Source: Argentina anserina (Eukaryota; Streptophyta; Magnoliopsida; Rosales; Rosaceae). From it: 64,000 nucleotides of DNA. The notes beneath the pieces are model-generated. The model was not told the origin of the DNA and searched no databases. It saw only the letters and a list, made by a program, of their open reading frames with translations. The stretch lies in assembly GCF_933775445.1 (NCBI RefSeq), contig NC_065876.1, positions 24,304,001 through 24,368,000 on the forward strand, in the 5' to 3' direction. A program made the position numbers and the translations under genes. Shown piece after piece: positions 1-10,801 of the stretch (position 1 is its first letter; every line of letters begins with the position of its first letter).

Positions 1-155
1 GCGAGTATCCTTGCCTCTAAAATTCAAAAAGACATCGTATTTCCATGAATGGGTGAATCCAGAGGAGGAAGAATAAGAGAAAGAGCCTTGTTGAGTTGTC
101 ATGACAAGTTGAGAGTGGTCACAACTTGTTATTAGTTGAAAGCTTTGAATACAAG
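1..155. other. left flank of LTR element, no gene
   Basis: No convincing coding region. The last five bases (151-155, ACAAG) are the left copy of the target duplication of the element that follows. The uninterrupted site continues at 10802. Confidence 0.6.
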
Positions 156-1002
156 TGTTCGAGCTGGGAAAACGGATCCTCCTCAGAGAACAATCAGCAT
201 GCCTCAGCGCCGAACCCTGGACGGTTCAGCCCTTCCGTTCTCTGTTGTTGCTGGCGTGCTAGTACCTTTGAATTAGGTACAACTGTTGTTTTTGTTGACA
301 ATGATCGCGCTCCACGTACTGTCTTACTCTCATACGATTGCTCCGCAGTTGCTGATAAACCGCTGAAGTTCGAATGACCTATACACAATCGGAGTTGCTA
401 AGTACCTTTCACTCCACCTCAAGTAGATGGCCGATCTTACTTTTGACCGCTTGGGGAAAAGTAGACTGTGTTGTTAATAGCAGGACTCTCTCGCGAATGA
501 AATTTGCTGACTAATGCAGGCTTTGGGTTTGCTAGAAGCTAGGCTAGCGACTCGATGGACTTGACTCGAATTGCCGAAGTTAATCGGACTTGTTGCTACT
601 TGCAGCGCGAGGCGTACATCTGGGTAGCTCCGCTCCAATGGGAGACTTGGTTGCCGAAGTTAATCGGACTTTTGCCGAAGTTAATCGGACTTTTATTCTG
701 TTGGGAGATTTTGACTATGCGGTTGCGCGATAGTTTGTTTGACGTTGCGTGTGTTATTCTGTGCCTTCAACCCCTTTATATAGAGAACACAACTTGTTCT
801 TTCTTGCAAATCAAGTCTTGAGAATCGCCTAGTTGATTTAGATTCACCTTCCTCAATCAACTCAAATTCTATACGGCGATAGTCCCCTAAATCTATTCCA
901 ATACGGCAGATAATCTTGCTTTGTGATATACTTTCCCCAAATATCCGGTCCACGAGCCTAAGTAGTCTAGATAATACCGGAGTATTATTTTAGGCCCAAA
1001 CA
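156..1002 (-). repeat. 3' LTR (left copy)
   Basis: Matches 9943-10796 along its length. Plus-strand ends are TGTTCGAGCTGG and GGCCCAAACA. It contains a minus-strand TATATAAA at 775-782 and three copies of a 21-nt motif around TGCCGAAGTTAATCGGACTT near 575-695, the last two in tandem. One TCGCGA lies at 491-496. Confidence 0.93.
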
Positions 1003-1014
1003 TTGCCCCCAGGC
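1003..1014 (-). other. polypurine tract
   Basis: The minus strand reads CCTGGGGGCAA directly before the 3' LTR. This is the expected place for plus-strand priming in reverse transcription. Confidence 0.6.
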
Positions 1015-1271
1015 CTTGAAATTGAAGACCCCGCGAAATTGAAAAGGGCTAGAAGAAAACCCCAAACGGTTTATCTTTTAAAAATAATCTGAAACGCTTT
1101 ACGTTCCCCCGTCACCAACTGACGCGCGCCTTCTCCTCAAACCACTACAACCTTTCGAGCTGAAGTACGCGAGAAACACTTACTGTTTCGAAACTCAAAC
1201 CAGTTCCAATCGAGCAAACGCGACTCTTCCCTGAACCCATCAGTTTCGATTTCAGAAACCCTTTCAGTTCC

Positions 1272-1279
1272 TATATAAA
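1272..1279 (+). promoter_or_regulatory. TATA box of the antisense PMD gene
   Basis: TATATAAA lies about 100 nt before the ATG at 1376. The spacing suits a real 5' UTR and suggests the PMD gene has its own promoter, separate from the LTR. Confidence 0.5.
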
Positions 1280-1375
1280 TCGCGTTCACGAACCCAACAC
1301 ATCCATCCAACCTAATTGCTTTATCATTAGAAAATCCAGAAAGCCCTCTTTTGAAGTTCTCATTCTCTGACAACA

Positions 1376-4300
1376 ATGGCCCCAAAACCCAACCAACGTG
1401 ATGCCCAGGCGGGTGCAAGACCTCTTCGCGATTATCCAAACAACGAACCCACCAATCGCACCACCATTGGAGTAATTGACGACAGCACGGTGTACTTGGG
1501 CCCCTCTCTTGCTGGAATCCCGGAGCGTATCAACACTGACTACCACCATCGTTCGCGAACTCCTCCGCTTGCTTTCAGGAACACCCCAGCCACCTTCAGA
1601 GGATGGCAAGTGCACAGCCACCACCATGCCCTTGTCGAAGCATGGCCCAAAGTTTCTGAAGCCATGCAGCTATGGTATACGGGTCGTCGCCTGCTTGATC
1701 GCGACATTTGGCATGCGGCAGGAATCTTGGAAAGCATCGATCTCTCTTTCAAAATGGCTCAAGTTGGAGGCAACAGATGTGCCATCATGAGTGCTGCCTG
1801 CTTCTGGAATTCCGCAAGTAATACCTTCGACTTTCAATTTGGTCAAATGGGTATATCTTTGCTAGACATATATGCTATCATAGGTCTTCCAGTTGGTACC
1901 AGGCCCTATAGAGATCTGGACTATTTTGATGCTGAGTGTCCGGTTACCGCCGCTCGCGACGTTGGTATCTACCAATCGTACGGCTCCTGTGTCTCCAGTT
2001 TTGATCGCAATCCTACTGCCAATGCTGACATTGCCTTCTTAGAATTTTGGTTAACCAAGTTCCTGTTCTGTTTTAATTCCAAGAAGATGACTGGACACCA
2101 CCTGCAGCTCGCGACCCTTCTATACAATGGCCACATTGTGGGTTTAGCGCAAATAGTCCTGGCAGAAATCTACCGTATGCTGCGCGCACTCTCCCTGGAA
2201 CCCCTTAACTATCATAATCTATCAGGCCTATGTGGATTCTAGACCTCTGGATTCAGGTCTACTTTGTGCAGTTGCGAAATGAAAACGCAAGAGACTTCCG
2301 TCTAACAAAAGTATTGGGAAATGCATTTGTTGGTTTGGAGCCTAACTTCTCCCTTCGCTACGCAGCATGCTTTGAGTATTTCTATACCCTGGACGCCTCA
2401 GTTCTTGATTCCGCACAACTACTGCTAGACCGTACTCACCCTAAGGCCATCCGAGGCGGCTTCTTAACCCTCAGACGCTATGATGGAGAGAGTCGGTATT
2501 TGTTTGAGCAGGCTGTATCAATGGCGGATCTACCCCGGCATCCCTGCAACAGAGTAGAACTTTATGCCCCCATCTATTCGCGAGGCAGCTAGGAATGATC
2601 CAAATGGTTCCATTCCCTCCTATCAAGAGTTTGAATTTGTTTTCCTCGTGGCGACTTCCTATGGTCCCCGTCACTGACACCAATCTTGGCCACCAGCCCC
2701 CGTCTCAGTTGCAACCCACTCCCCTTCCTGTACTAGCAAGTGGGAGTATCCTTCGCTGCTTTCGTGTCGACGAAGCCTACCCTCAATGGTGGGAGATAAT
2801 CAATCCTGGCCAGTGGGAACAACGTTCGCGAGTCATTTTCCAATACATCTTCCAGACATGACTCAGGAGATATCTGCAGGAGAACCCTGAGGTTCCTGGG
2901 GATGAGGACTTGCTGCGGGCGGTTATTCCTAATGCTGTCAGAATCATTCCTTCAAGGGTAAAATCCTAACGCCTCTTCGAACTCCTACAGTTCTTGTTTC
3001 AATACTGATTAAAAACCACTAATTGGTTCATGTTGCAGGTTTTTGAGAACACAGCTGGTGCTTCCTCCTCCCAAGGCCGCAAACGAGGGAGAACAACCTC
3101 TAGTCCTGATAATGACGCGGATGATCCTGACGCCAAAGACTTCAATCCTGTAAGTCTCGCCCTGATCTGATTTTCTTCAAAAGATGCTAAACGTTCTAAC
3201 GATATTTATCACCTTCAGCTGACTCAGAGAAGAAGAGTAGCTGTCTCAAGCACCTCTGCACCGCTCGCGATTACTAACCAGGTCAGCCCTGAGCCAATGA
3301 CTGGGACCAGCAATCCAGAGGCAGCCATTGAGGTAAAAAGAACACACTACTTGTTCTAATTGGCGCTGTATTCATGAACCAATCTGACAGATTCTTATCT
3401 GATTTGTAGGTTCGCGAGAACCCAGCTTCTACACCTCTGTCTACCCCTCAACTTGTAGCCCCTGCGATGGAAGATCCTGCTGTAAGTAGTCAAAAACGCT
3501 GTTGCCCCCCAGAGCAACACTTTATTGTCTGCTAAGACGTACTTCTTTAACTTATATTGATTACCTGTGGGTCAATGATATCCTTCATGGTCTCTAACAC
3601 AAGTTCATGTTGACGCTCACTCACCTACCCCAGAGGTCGCGACTGCTATCTCGCAAACTGTGGCTGTGAACCAAGAAACTACTTAAACCACTCCCCCTAT
3701 TACAGTGGCGAATGCTCAGCCCTTGGAGCTGCAAATGTCAATCGTCCCTACAGCGGTGCTCTCCCATTCCTCTTCAACTCAAATTCTGGATAACGAGGTA
3801 GGAGATGAAGAAGATATGACAAGCTCCCATCAAGCAGATGAAGATGTGGAGCATTCCTTCGCGACTGCGGACCCAGCGAGCCCTGATGACACACCGCTAC
3901 CTCCTCTAGGAAGCGAGGCACCCTCTCTTCATTCTGACGGGGTAATACCTTTAACCACCTCCTGGTTTATGCATCTCTGCCTTTCTTTGTAAACACTTAG
4001 CTGTTTTACTAATTGTTCTTTATTCTCTGTAGGTTGTAGCAATCGCGACTACTTCCAGCCTGCCAATTGTGCCAACGGTTGGAACCTCTGGACCTACAAC
4101 CGTTGTTGATCCAACCGAGAATTATCCTAGTCCTTATGTGGAAGATCTTTTGGATGACATGCTAGGTTCGGCCAGCCTCTTAATGTCTATAGAGTCTTAA
4201 GAACTTGTCCAGGCCCGAGCACAACTCGCGGAGCTATCTTCTGAAGACCTAACTGATCCAGTTTGTCTGGCTAAGGTGAAAAACGCCCTTCGCTACCTGA

Positions 4301-4734
4301 AGCTTCACTCACCTGATCATAGCCTAGTCGCGAATGCTGAACAGGCACTCAACACCATTCTGGTCCTTATGGCAGAATGCCACATCCTGAGGAGTCAAGC
4401 TCAGAGTCTATCCCAACACAATGCTGACGCCAGACAATTCGTTACACAACGCCCTGCTCAACTTAGGACCAAACTTCATCATGCCAAGACCAGCCGCGCG
4501 CAACAAATTAGTGCATTACGGCAACAACTAGCAGAGCTTGAAGCTGAGCAAGCTTGGGAGCTCAAGGCTGTGGAGGAGGAGATAAGAAGTGTTGTGCCCC
4601 AAATACAAGAGCGCAAAAGGCAACTGGCGGTCTCTGAAGCTGAAGAAAGAAAGCTCAACAATCTGATATGTGACAAAGCCAACGACTCTGGAAAGCTTCT
4701 CTTAGATATTCGCCTTGTTGGGCATAAACTGTAA
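1376..4734 (+). pseudogene. plant mobile domain (PMD) gene, multi-exon, broken
   Basis: The PMD is a plant family found both in transposons and in host genes of the MAIN/MAIL type. The first exon opens with an ATG at 1376 and gives 288 aa with PMD features: the stretch around GISLLDIYAIIGLPVG, then, in the next frame, MWILDLWIQVYF and further on the RQLGMIQ...VPF block. The frame is lost twice. A 1-nt loss is apparent near 2228, before MWILDL, and another in a C-run near 2565-2570. There are in-frame stops at 2859-2861 (TGA) and 4198-4200 (TAA). Several GT-AG introns follow (for example about 2966-3039, 3150-3219, 3333-3409 and 3942-4032), separating short Ser/Thr/Pro-rich exons. The 3' exon encodes a coiled coil rich in Q, E, A and L (about 4380-4700). 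It is antisense to gag and convergent with it. The PMD identity is strong; the exon borders are approximate. Confidence 0.8.
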
Positions 4735-6044
4735 CTTGAACAAGTTGTGCATTCCAATAGTAAGAGTTGTAACTTATCTTTATCTGCACCTCCTACTCGC
4801 CTTTCTTCTTCGATTCGTTCACAACCCAACTACCGGCCCACGACCTGAGCCCAACTCCATTCGTCACCGGGTACGTTCGCATGCAAACCCTCGTAAACCG
4901 GAACAATCAATACTGGAAAACGCACAAACCGTTTCAGGTTGACCATTATTGCTGCAATTAATCCCGGGTGTGATCTCCAAATCCACATCTTTAATCTCAA
5001 CCCTTGAATTCAAGTTCCTTCTGCTATAAAATGAAACCCTAAGGAAAGAGCTCACCACACTTTCTCCCGCAGCCTCCAACCATGTCGATTCCATTTCCTC
5101 CTTCGAAACCCCTTCGGTTTCTTAAGTTTCATCCCCCAGATTTGCAAACTCAGTAGCACTTCGTGAGAGTCCTATTTTACCCTCAAATGTGAGGTGGGAG
5201 TCTTATTTCACCCTCACATCCTCCCTTCTTTGTAGTTCCACACCGGGGATCTACCCTGCATTAAGGGTTGTTCCTAGTGGAGGATTACAAGTAAGAGAGG
5301 AAAAGGCAGCCATTCCCGCGGCCTATTCATCATGTTTAGTCGCCGAGCATCGGGAAGCAGGCTACCTAGTCCGGGACCAGAGCCAATAGGTACAGCATGC
5401 TCGTTGCGTACCTCTTTTGATACACAACGTTAGCTGTTGTACCTCCCATGTGAAATATCCTCCAATCTTTCTTCTTTGAAGGAAGATCAGGCGAGTGCTG
5501 CAAACCAAGGCTCATGATCCCTCATGCTACCACCAGTTTTCCAATTAGAACCAGTATTTGGCATCAAGCTGGTTCTAATCGGTCTTTAACTAGTGCAATT
5601 TAATCTCAAGTTCCTCGTGGTGGTGGGATGAACATGAAGCATCGCGAAGACCCTTCCACCTAGCATAGATGGTATCAGAGCTTGTTAAGGCTCACATGTA
5701 ATAGTATAGGTCTTGTATAAAGTTTCCGGCCACAAAACCATATGAATAAAACACAACTTGTTTCATAAAAACACTTGTTATTGTCTTATTGCCACATAAC
5801 CAAAGTTATAACCTATGCTAGACCACAAATATTAGTCCAATGTAGTATACAAAATGCCGGAGCACTAGAAAGAAACTTAAAAAGTTTCAGAAACACGATA
5901 GTTTTGAAAAAAAAATTTGGGTTCGCGACCCCACGGATAAGAACGTTCGTGACCGAACAAAATGCCTGAATTCGCGATTGTTCGGAGTATCCATTGTGTT
6001 GCCCCCCTGTTTACTTGGTTGGAAGAATGTAGTCCAAGAAAACA
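4735..6044. other. non-coding interior of the element between PMD gene and pol remnant
   Basis: No clear protein. It holds a TATAAAA at about 5026 followed by an ATG at 5082 with only 24 codons, perhaps the stub of a second plus-strand gene. It also holds an initiator-Met primer-site look-alike at 5670, and TCGCGA sites at 5642, 5923 and 5972. Confidence 0.5.
5670..5681 (+). other. tRNA-iMet-type primer-binding-site look-alike
   Basis: TGGTATCAGAGC is the standard primer site of many plant copia elements. Here it sits inside a gypsy element and on its opposite strand. No matching LTR pair was recognised around it, so it is either a relic of a nested element or chance. Confidence 0.35.
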
Positions 6045-6300
6045 CTAGACAAACCCTCGCCATATTGCTTGCACTGCAGTCGGTGGATCTTCATATTCCC
6101 AAACACTAGGAAAGTATTTCTTAAGATGGCGACCATTCATGGGATTGCGATGAGCATTCCCGTCAGTATCGCGAAGGTAGTAGGCGCCTTTGCCCATTAC
6201 TCGATCAATCACATAAGGACCTTCCCATTTACCGCGACCATCAACTCGTTCACCAAAAGGCAAACAAACCTTCCAAACTAAGTCACAAACACCAAAGCTG
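6045..6300 (-). pseudogene. integrase C-terminal remnant of pol
   Basis: The minus-strand reading contains GKWEGPYVIDRVMGKGAYYL, then NPMNGRHLKKYF and a stop at 6045. This is the conserved tail after the integrase core of Ty3/gypsy polyproteins (the LVWKV...GPY(V/I)I block). The catalytic integrase core, RNase H and reverse transcriptase that should precede it are absent. The break with the protease-region frame lies at about 6300-6320. Confidence 0.8.
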
Positions 6301-6318
6301 CGTCCTCACGTTCGTTTG

Positions 6319-7581
6319 TCATAAAGGAAGAGCATACTTCGAAGACAAGGTGAACACCATGTTGCAACTACGAACTCTGTCTAGCTTCGGTGTTCCTCCC
6401 TCCAAGGCGTCCCCATGAGAGAGATCAAACATGTTGCAGTCTGGAGTAGCGACTATCTCGTCATCATACCCTTGTTCCAGCTCCTCCTCTGGATCGGAAA
6501 ACTCTAACATGTGCTCCTTATCGCCGGGCTCCTCCATATCATCATCCGGCATGGACCCAGTTAACGTTCGCGAGGGGAACTTACTCCTGAGATACTCCGT
6601 CAGCGATTGTTCCTGAGGAACCTGAGGAGGAATAACTACTGTCGTAGCCTGGACCTCTTCTGGACCCGCTAGTGTTGACTCTTGTGCTATTGGAACCACT
6701 AGTGTTGGTTCTCTAACCTTCAGTTTCCACTCAAACTGTGGTTTAACTCCTTTCGAGATTGGTTTCTGACGGCCTGGCCTACTCACAGACCTTTTAGGTA
6801 TCCATTTAGATTGGGTAGGTTGAGCAACGCTAGTTCGCTGTTGTTTCTGCTGAATAGAAACACATTGTGTGCGTTGTTTATTTGTTGCTCTGCTGTCAGT
6901 AGACGCGTAAGACAACCTATCATGGATTGAAACTCTTCGTGTAGGAGCAGCTTCTACTGGCCATTCAAGTCGATTATGAACGCTTGCCCTGGGGTATGGC
7001 TCCCTCATGTGGTGATCATTCCGGCGAATGTGCACATATGGCCTGAAACTAAGCTTTTCAACTGTCTCTCGCAACAACCAAGGTGGCTGCTCTAGCTGCT
7101 CGCGAGAGAGCTCCCCTCGGTTATACGCCTCTAGCATTCGCTTGGCATTTCCCCACCTTTTCTGAACGTTCCTCTTCTGAGTTTTCGTAGCTTCCTTAGC
7201 TCTTCCGTGCTCTTGAACGTACCAGACATCGGGTTTTAGTGACCTCGGCGCAGGTGGTATGTACGCCGTTGTAGGAACTCGCGCGAAGCCTGAGCTTCTG
7301 GTCCAGTTGCCCCAATTTGCTACCCTCCAAGAACGTTCGCGACCCTGCCTAGACCTGAGTGTGGCCTTTTCAACACTTGAGCATAAGTATCTGTCTGGAA
7401 CCCTAGCTTTCTTGGACTCCTTGTTCTCAGAAATATTTGTTGGCGAGCGAGGCCTCCGGTGCCTTCGCGACTTTTCGCGTTTGTCAATATTATCACAATT
7501 TATGGAACACTCTCTGTTGCACCGATTGCAAAGAACATAAGTTTTGGCCTTCTCAACATTTTTGTTCCTTGTGTTGGACAA
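6319..7581 (-). pseudogene. gag-pol linker and protease start, truncated
   Basis: An open frame of 420 codons overlaps the gag end (7553) by a few codons in another frame. It begins with a cysteine-rich CNRCNRECSINC segment, continues with a basic low-complexity region and a CCHC-free stretch, and ends with an acidic tract followed by MVFTLSSKYALPL. That last motif is typical of the entry to the protease region in Tat-type gypsy polyproteins. The frame stops at 6319, where pol sequence is lost. The likely function was the linker between Gag and Pol; it is non-functional here. Confidence 0.65.
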
Positions 7582-9697
7582 CGCTCCTTTGTTTCCCCGG
7601 GCCAGATTGCTTGGCTATCACAACCTCCTGTTCCGCGGATACTCTTTTCGTTGTTGCCTCCTCGCCTAGATCAGGTTCTGAAGCGAAGGACAACACTCCC
7701 TCATCTAACCACTGTTGTACCTGGTCCTTGAGCTGTGTGCAAATATGAGTATCATGAGTCCAAACGTTATGAAACTTACAATACCGTTTACCTTTAACTT
7801 CGTCCGTTGATGGGAACTCAGTCCATGGTACAATGGTTTCACCCTCAGCAATAAGCTTGTCCAAGATCTCATGAGCCAATGACGCATCATAAGTATACTC
7901 AGCAAACCTAGAAGGGCGATGAGTCTTCAATGGTGTTGTCAATGGTGCAACTTCTACCACTGACACTGTAGGGAAGGGATCAATATCGACCCAAGATGCA
8001 GCTCTATCAGTGTCCACCCCAAGCATTGCTTTGTTAATCCAGGTCTGCAACTGGTCCTTGAGCTTAACACAATCAGCTGTGTGGTGATTGAACAAGTTAT
8101 GAAACTTGCAATACTTCTTCCCTTCGATCTGCGCTGCGGTAGGCATCGCAGTGTCATGCTTCACTCTTCCACTCGCGAACAATTCATCCAAAATTTCTGG
8201 AGCCTTGTGAGCGTTGTAGGTGTACGAGTCATATTCGGGCTTGGTGAATGCTGCTGTAGAAATCTTGACAGGATCCCTGGACATCTTCAAGGCCCTATAC
8301 TTCAATGCATGTCTTCCAGCTATCTCTACGGCAGCTACCTCGTCATCTACTTCCTCGACCCACTGCTCTTCGTATGGATACGGTGTGTAGAAGGGATCTA
8401 CGTGTGAGTAGATAGTGGAAACCCTCTTAGTTCCAGATGGAGCTGCATATCGTGGTTTCAGCGTTCCAGGGTGATAAGATACAAGCGAACCTTTCGGAAC
8501 TATGGCACTGTCCTCCATCTCCCTGAGGAACACTTGGTAAGAACCTACCTTGTTCATTAAGTCTGCCATACTAGAAAAATAGGCATCATGATTTTTGGCC
8601 CGCTGACGGGTCTCCAAACCCTTGATAGCGATGCGAATAGCATCCTGTTCCGCGAGCGGCGTTCTGCACACTGTTTGCTGAACCTTGAACCTCTTTAGGA
8701 ACTCTATAGCCGACTTTATTGGCTGTTGATACATGGAAGTCAAGGATGACAAATCTACTTCAGGCTCAACACTCCCAAAAGTCGTTTTAAACATCGTTTC
8801 AAGCATCGACCAGTCCGAAATGGACCTTGGCGCTAACTTGGAGAACCAAGACAACGCCGGCCCTGACAGCGATGAACCGAAAGTCTTCATCTTGAAGACT
8901 GAATCAGATGCGTACGGCCCACAGTCCCTGTGGAAACGCAATATATGCTCAGCTGCATTCTCAGACCCCTCTCCTGAGAAAGTCTGGAACTTGATTGGTC
9001 GATAACCTGATGGCCAAGGGCATGCTGCCACCTATTCCGGGAACGGACTTGTATACGATATGTTTGCCGCAGCATGGCCATGAATGGTCCTCACACTTTC
9101 CTGGATCATCTTCTGAACTTGCTCTTTGGTAAGGCCCTGACCCTCTTCTACGTCTTGTCCCGACTCCTCTCGACGTTCCTCTCGTCGCTCGCGACGGAAC
9201 TGGTGTTGACGCCCCTGTCTTCCACCTGATTGAAGAAGTGCCAATGCTTTTTGTAGAGTTTCAACCTCGGAAGTATTCGACCGTTTGGGACCTCCAAGCG
9301 TGAACTTTCCTTTCTTGGCCTTCACCTTCTTCCTCCTTGTAAGTTCGACAAGCTCAGCGTCTGATTTGTCAGCCTCATCACCTCTGGCCTCATCTGTTTC
9401 AACACCGTTGTTGATACCGGCTACATCTTTCTTGTTGGACCTAGCCCTTCTAGTGGTATTTGACTTGTCATGTTTCTGGCCTTCATAAAGTCCGGTGACA
9501 GTCCGTTGGATCCCCAACGCCTCCTCGATTTTCTTAAATCGCTCATCCTGTCCCGCGAACTCCAAGCAAGCATTCTTCGCGTGTTCATTGACACCCAGAA
9601 CCAGTTTCTTCATCATGTCGTTGGTCTCAGCCTGATGCTGACCATGTGCCGACTGTAGTTGTGACACATTATCCAACGTTCTCTCTACTTCAGTCAT
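7553..9697 (-). pseudogene. gag, one frame interrupted by a single TAG
   Basis: Encodes the capsid/nucleocapsid polyprotein of the element. The first part (9697-9032, 221 codons) is charged, with a KKVKAKKGK basic patch and an RRERREERRE tract. It ends at a TAG (9034-9032), and the same frame continues for 492 codons to 7553. The second part has the Retrotrans_gag fold: FQTFSGEGSENAAEHILRF, then SGPALSWFSKL. It also has two zinc-knuckle-like repeats, YCKFHNLFNHHTADC (about residue 310 of the second part) and YCKFHNVWTHDTHIC (about 425), each followed by LKDQ(L/V)Q. Because the stop is in frame and all else is open, this is one gag with one nonsense change; programmed read-through is possible but unproven. 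Confidence 0.85.
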
Positions 9698-9922
9698 TCG
9701 ATCCCGAAGGACTCCTCCAACGATTTGACTACCGACCTCAACTCTTTAAAAACTAGTTGCATATCTTCCGGTGTCACCATCACTCCAAACTTCAGTAATG
9801 CCTCGACGGCTGTTAAACCTCTGCAAGCCGCTGTGTTATGAGGGACACACTGCGAATGCTTTGGTTTCGAACAAGAGAGAAATCCTCGTGACTAAGGATT
9901 CCGGCTTGTTATCTTTGACACC

Positions 9923-9940
9923 GTCCCACTGGGCGTGCCA
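9923..9940 (-). other. primer-binding site
   Basis: The minus strand reads TGGCACGCCCAGTGGGAC starting 2 nt inside the 5' LTR. It begins with TGG, the complement of the tRNA CCA end. I cannot name the tRNA with confidence. Confidence 0.75.
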
Positions 9941-9942
9941 AA

Positions 9943-10796
9943 TGTTCGAGCTGGGAAAACGGATCCTCCTCAGAGAACAATCAGCATGCCTCAGCGCCGA
10001 ACCCTGGACGGTTCAGCCCTTCCGTTCTCTGTTGTTGCTGGCGTTCCAGTACCTTTGAATTAGGTACAAATGTTGTTTTTGTTGACAATGATCGCGCTCC
10101 ACGTATTGTCTTCCTCTCAGACGATTGCTCCGCAGTTGCTGATAAACCGCTGAAGTTCGAATGACCTATACACAACCGGAGTTGCTAGGTACCTTTCACT
10201 CCACCTCAAGTAGATGGCCGATCTTACTTTTGACCGCTTAGGGAAAAGAAGAGCTTATACTGTGTCATTAATAGCAGGACTCTCTCGCGAATGAAATTTG
10301 CTGACTAGTGCAGGCTTTGGGTTTGCTAGAAGCTAGGCTAGCGACTCGATGGACTTGACTCGAATTGCCGAAGTTAATCGGACTTGTTGCTACATGCAGT
10401 GCGAGGCATACATCTGGGTATCTCCGCTCCGATGGGAGACTTGGTTGCTGAAGTTAATCGGACTTTTGCCGAAGTTAATCAGACTTTTATTCCGTTGGGA
10501 GATTTTGACTATGCGGTTGCGCGATAGTTTGTTTGACGTTGCGTGTGTTATTCTGTGCCTTCAACCCCTTTATATAGAGAACACAACTTGTTTTTTCTTG
10601 CGAATCAAGTCTTGAGAATCGCTTAGTTGATTTAGATTCACCTTCCTCAATCAACTCAAATTCTATACGGCGATAGTCCCCTAAATCTATTCCAATACGG
10701 CAGATAATCTTGCTTTGTGATATACTTTCCCCAAATATCCGGTCCACGAGCCTAAGTAGTCTAGATAATGCCGGAGTATTATTTTAGGCCCAAACA
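9943..10796 (-). repeat. 5' LTR (right copy)
   Basis: 854 bp, TG...CA ends, near-identical to 156-1002, and carries the promoter for the element. One TCGCGA lies at 10285-10290. Confidence 0.93.
10570..10577 (-). promoter_or_regulatory. TATA box of the 5' LTR
   Basis: TATATAAA on the minus strand inside the 5' LTR, pointing towards gag. Confidence 0.5.
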
Positions 10797-10801
10797 ACAA
10801 G
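10797..10801. repeat. target-site duplication, right copy
   Basis: ACAAG, identical to 151-155. Confidence 0.9.

Larger units (their letters stand above)
156..10796 (-). mobile_element. non-autonomous Ty3/gypsy (Tat-like) LTR retrotransposon carrying an antisense PMD gene
   Basis: A complete element of about 10.6 kb, read on the minus strand. It has two similar LTRs (9943-10796 is 5', 156-1002 is 3') with TG...CA ends and a perfect 5-bp target duplication ACAAG at 151-155 and 10797-10801. A primer-binding site lies 2 nt inside the 5' LTR and a purine tract lies beside the 3' LTR. Going inward from the 5' LTR are gag, the start of the protease region, then the integrase C-terminal tail. No reverse transcriptase, RNase H or integrase core was found, so mobility would depend on a partner. 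Downstream of the pol remnant, in the opposite direction, is a multi-exon plant-mobile-domain gene. Extra antisense ORFs of this type are known from plant Ty3/gypsy elements of the Tat group. By eye the LTRs differ at roughly 25 positions, so the insertion is fairly young. TCGCGA is strongly enriched throughout. Confidence 0.93.

Noticed and set aside
4479..4829. 116-codon minus-strand ORF
   Set aside because: Shadow of the coiled-coil exon of the PMD gene.
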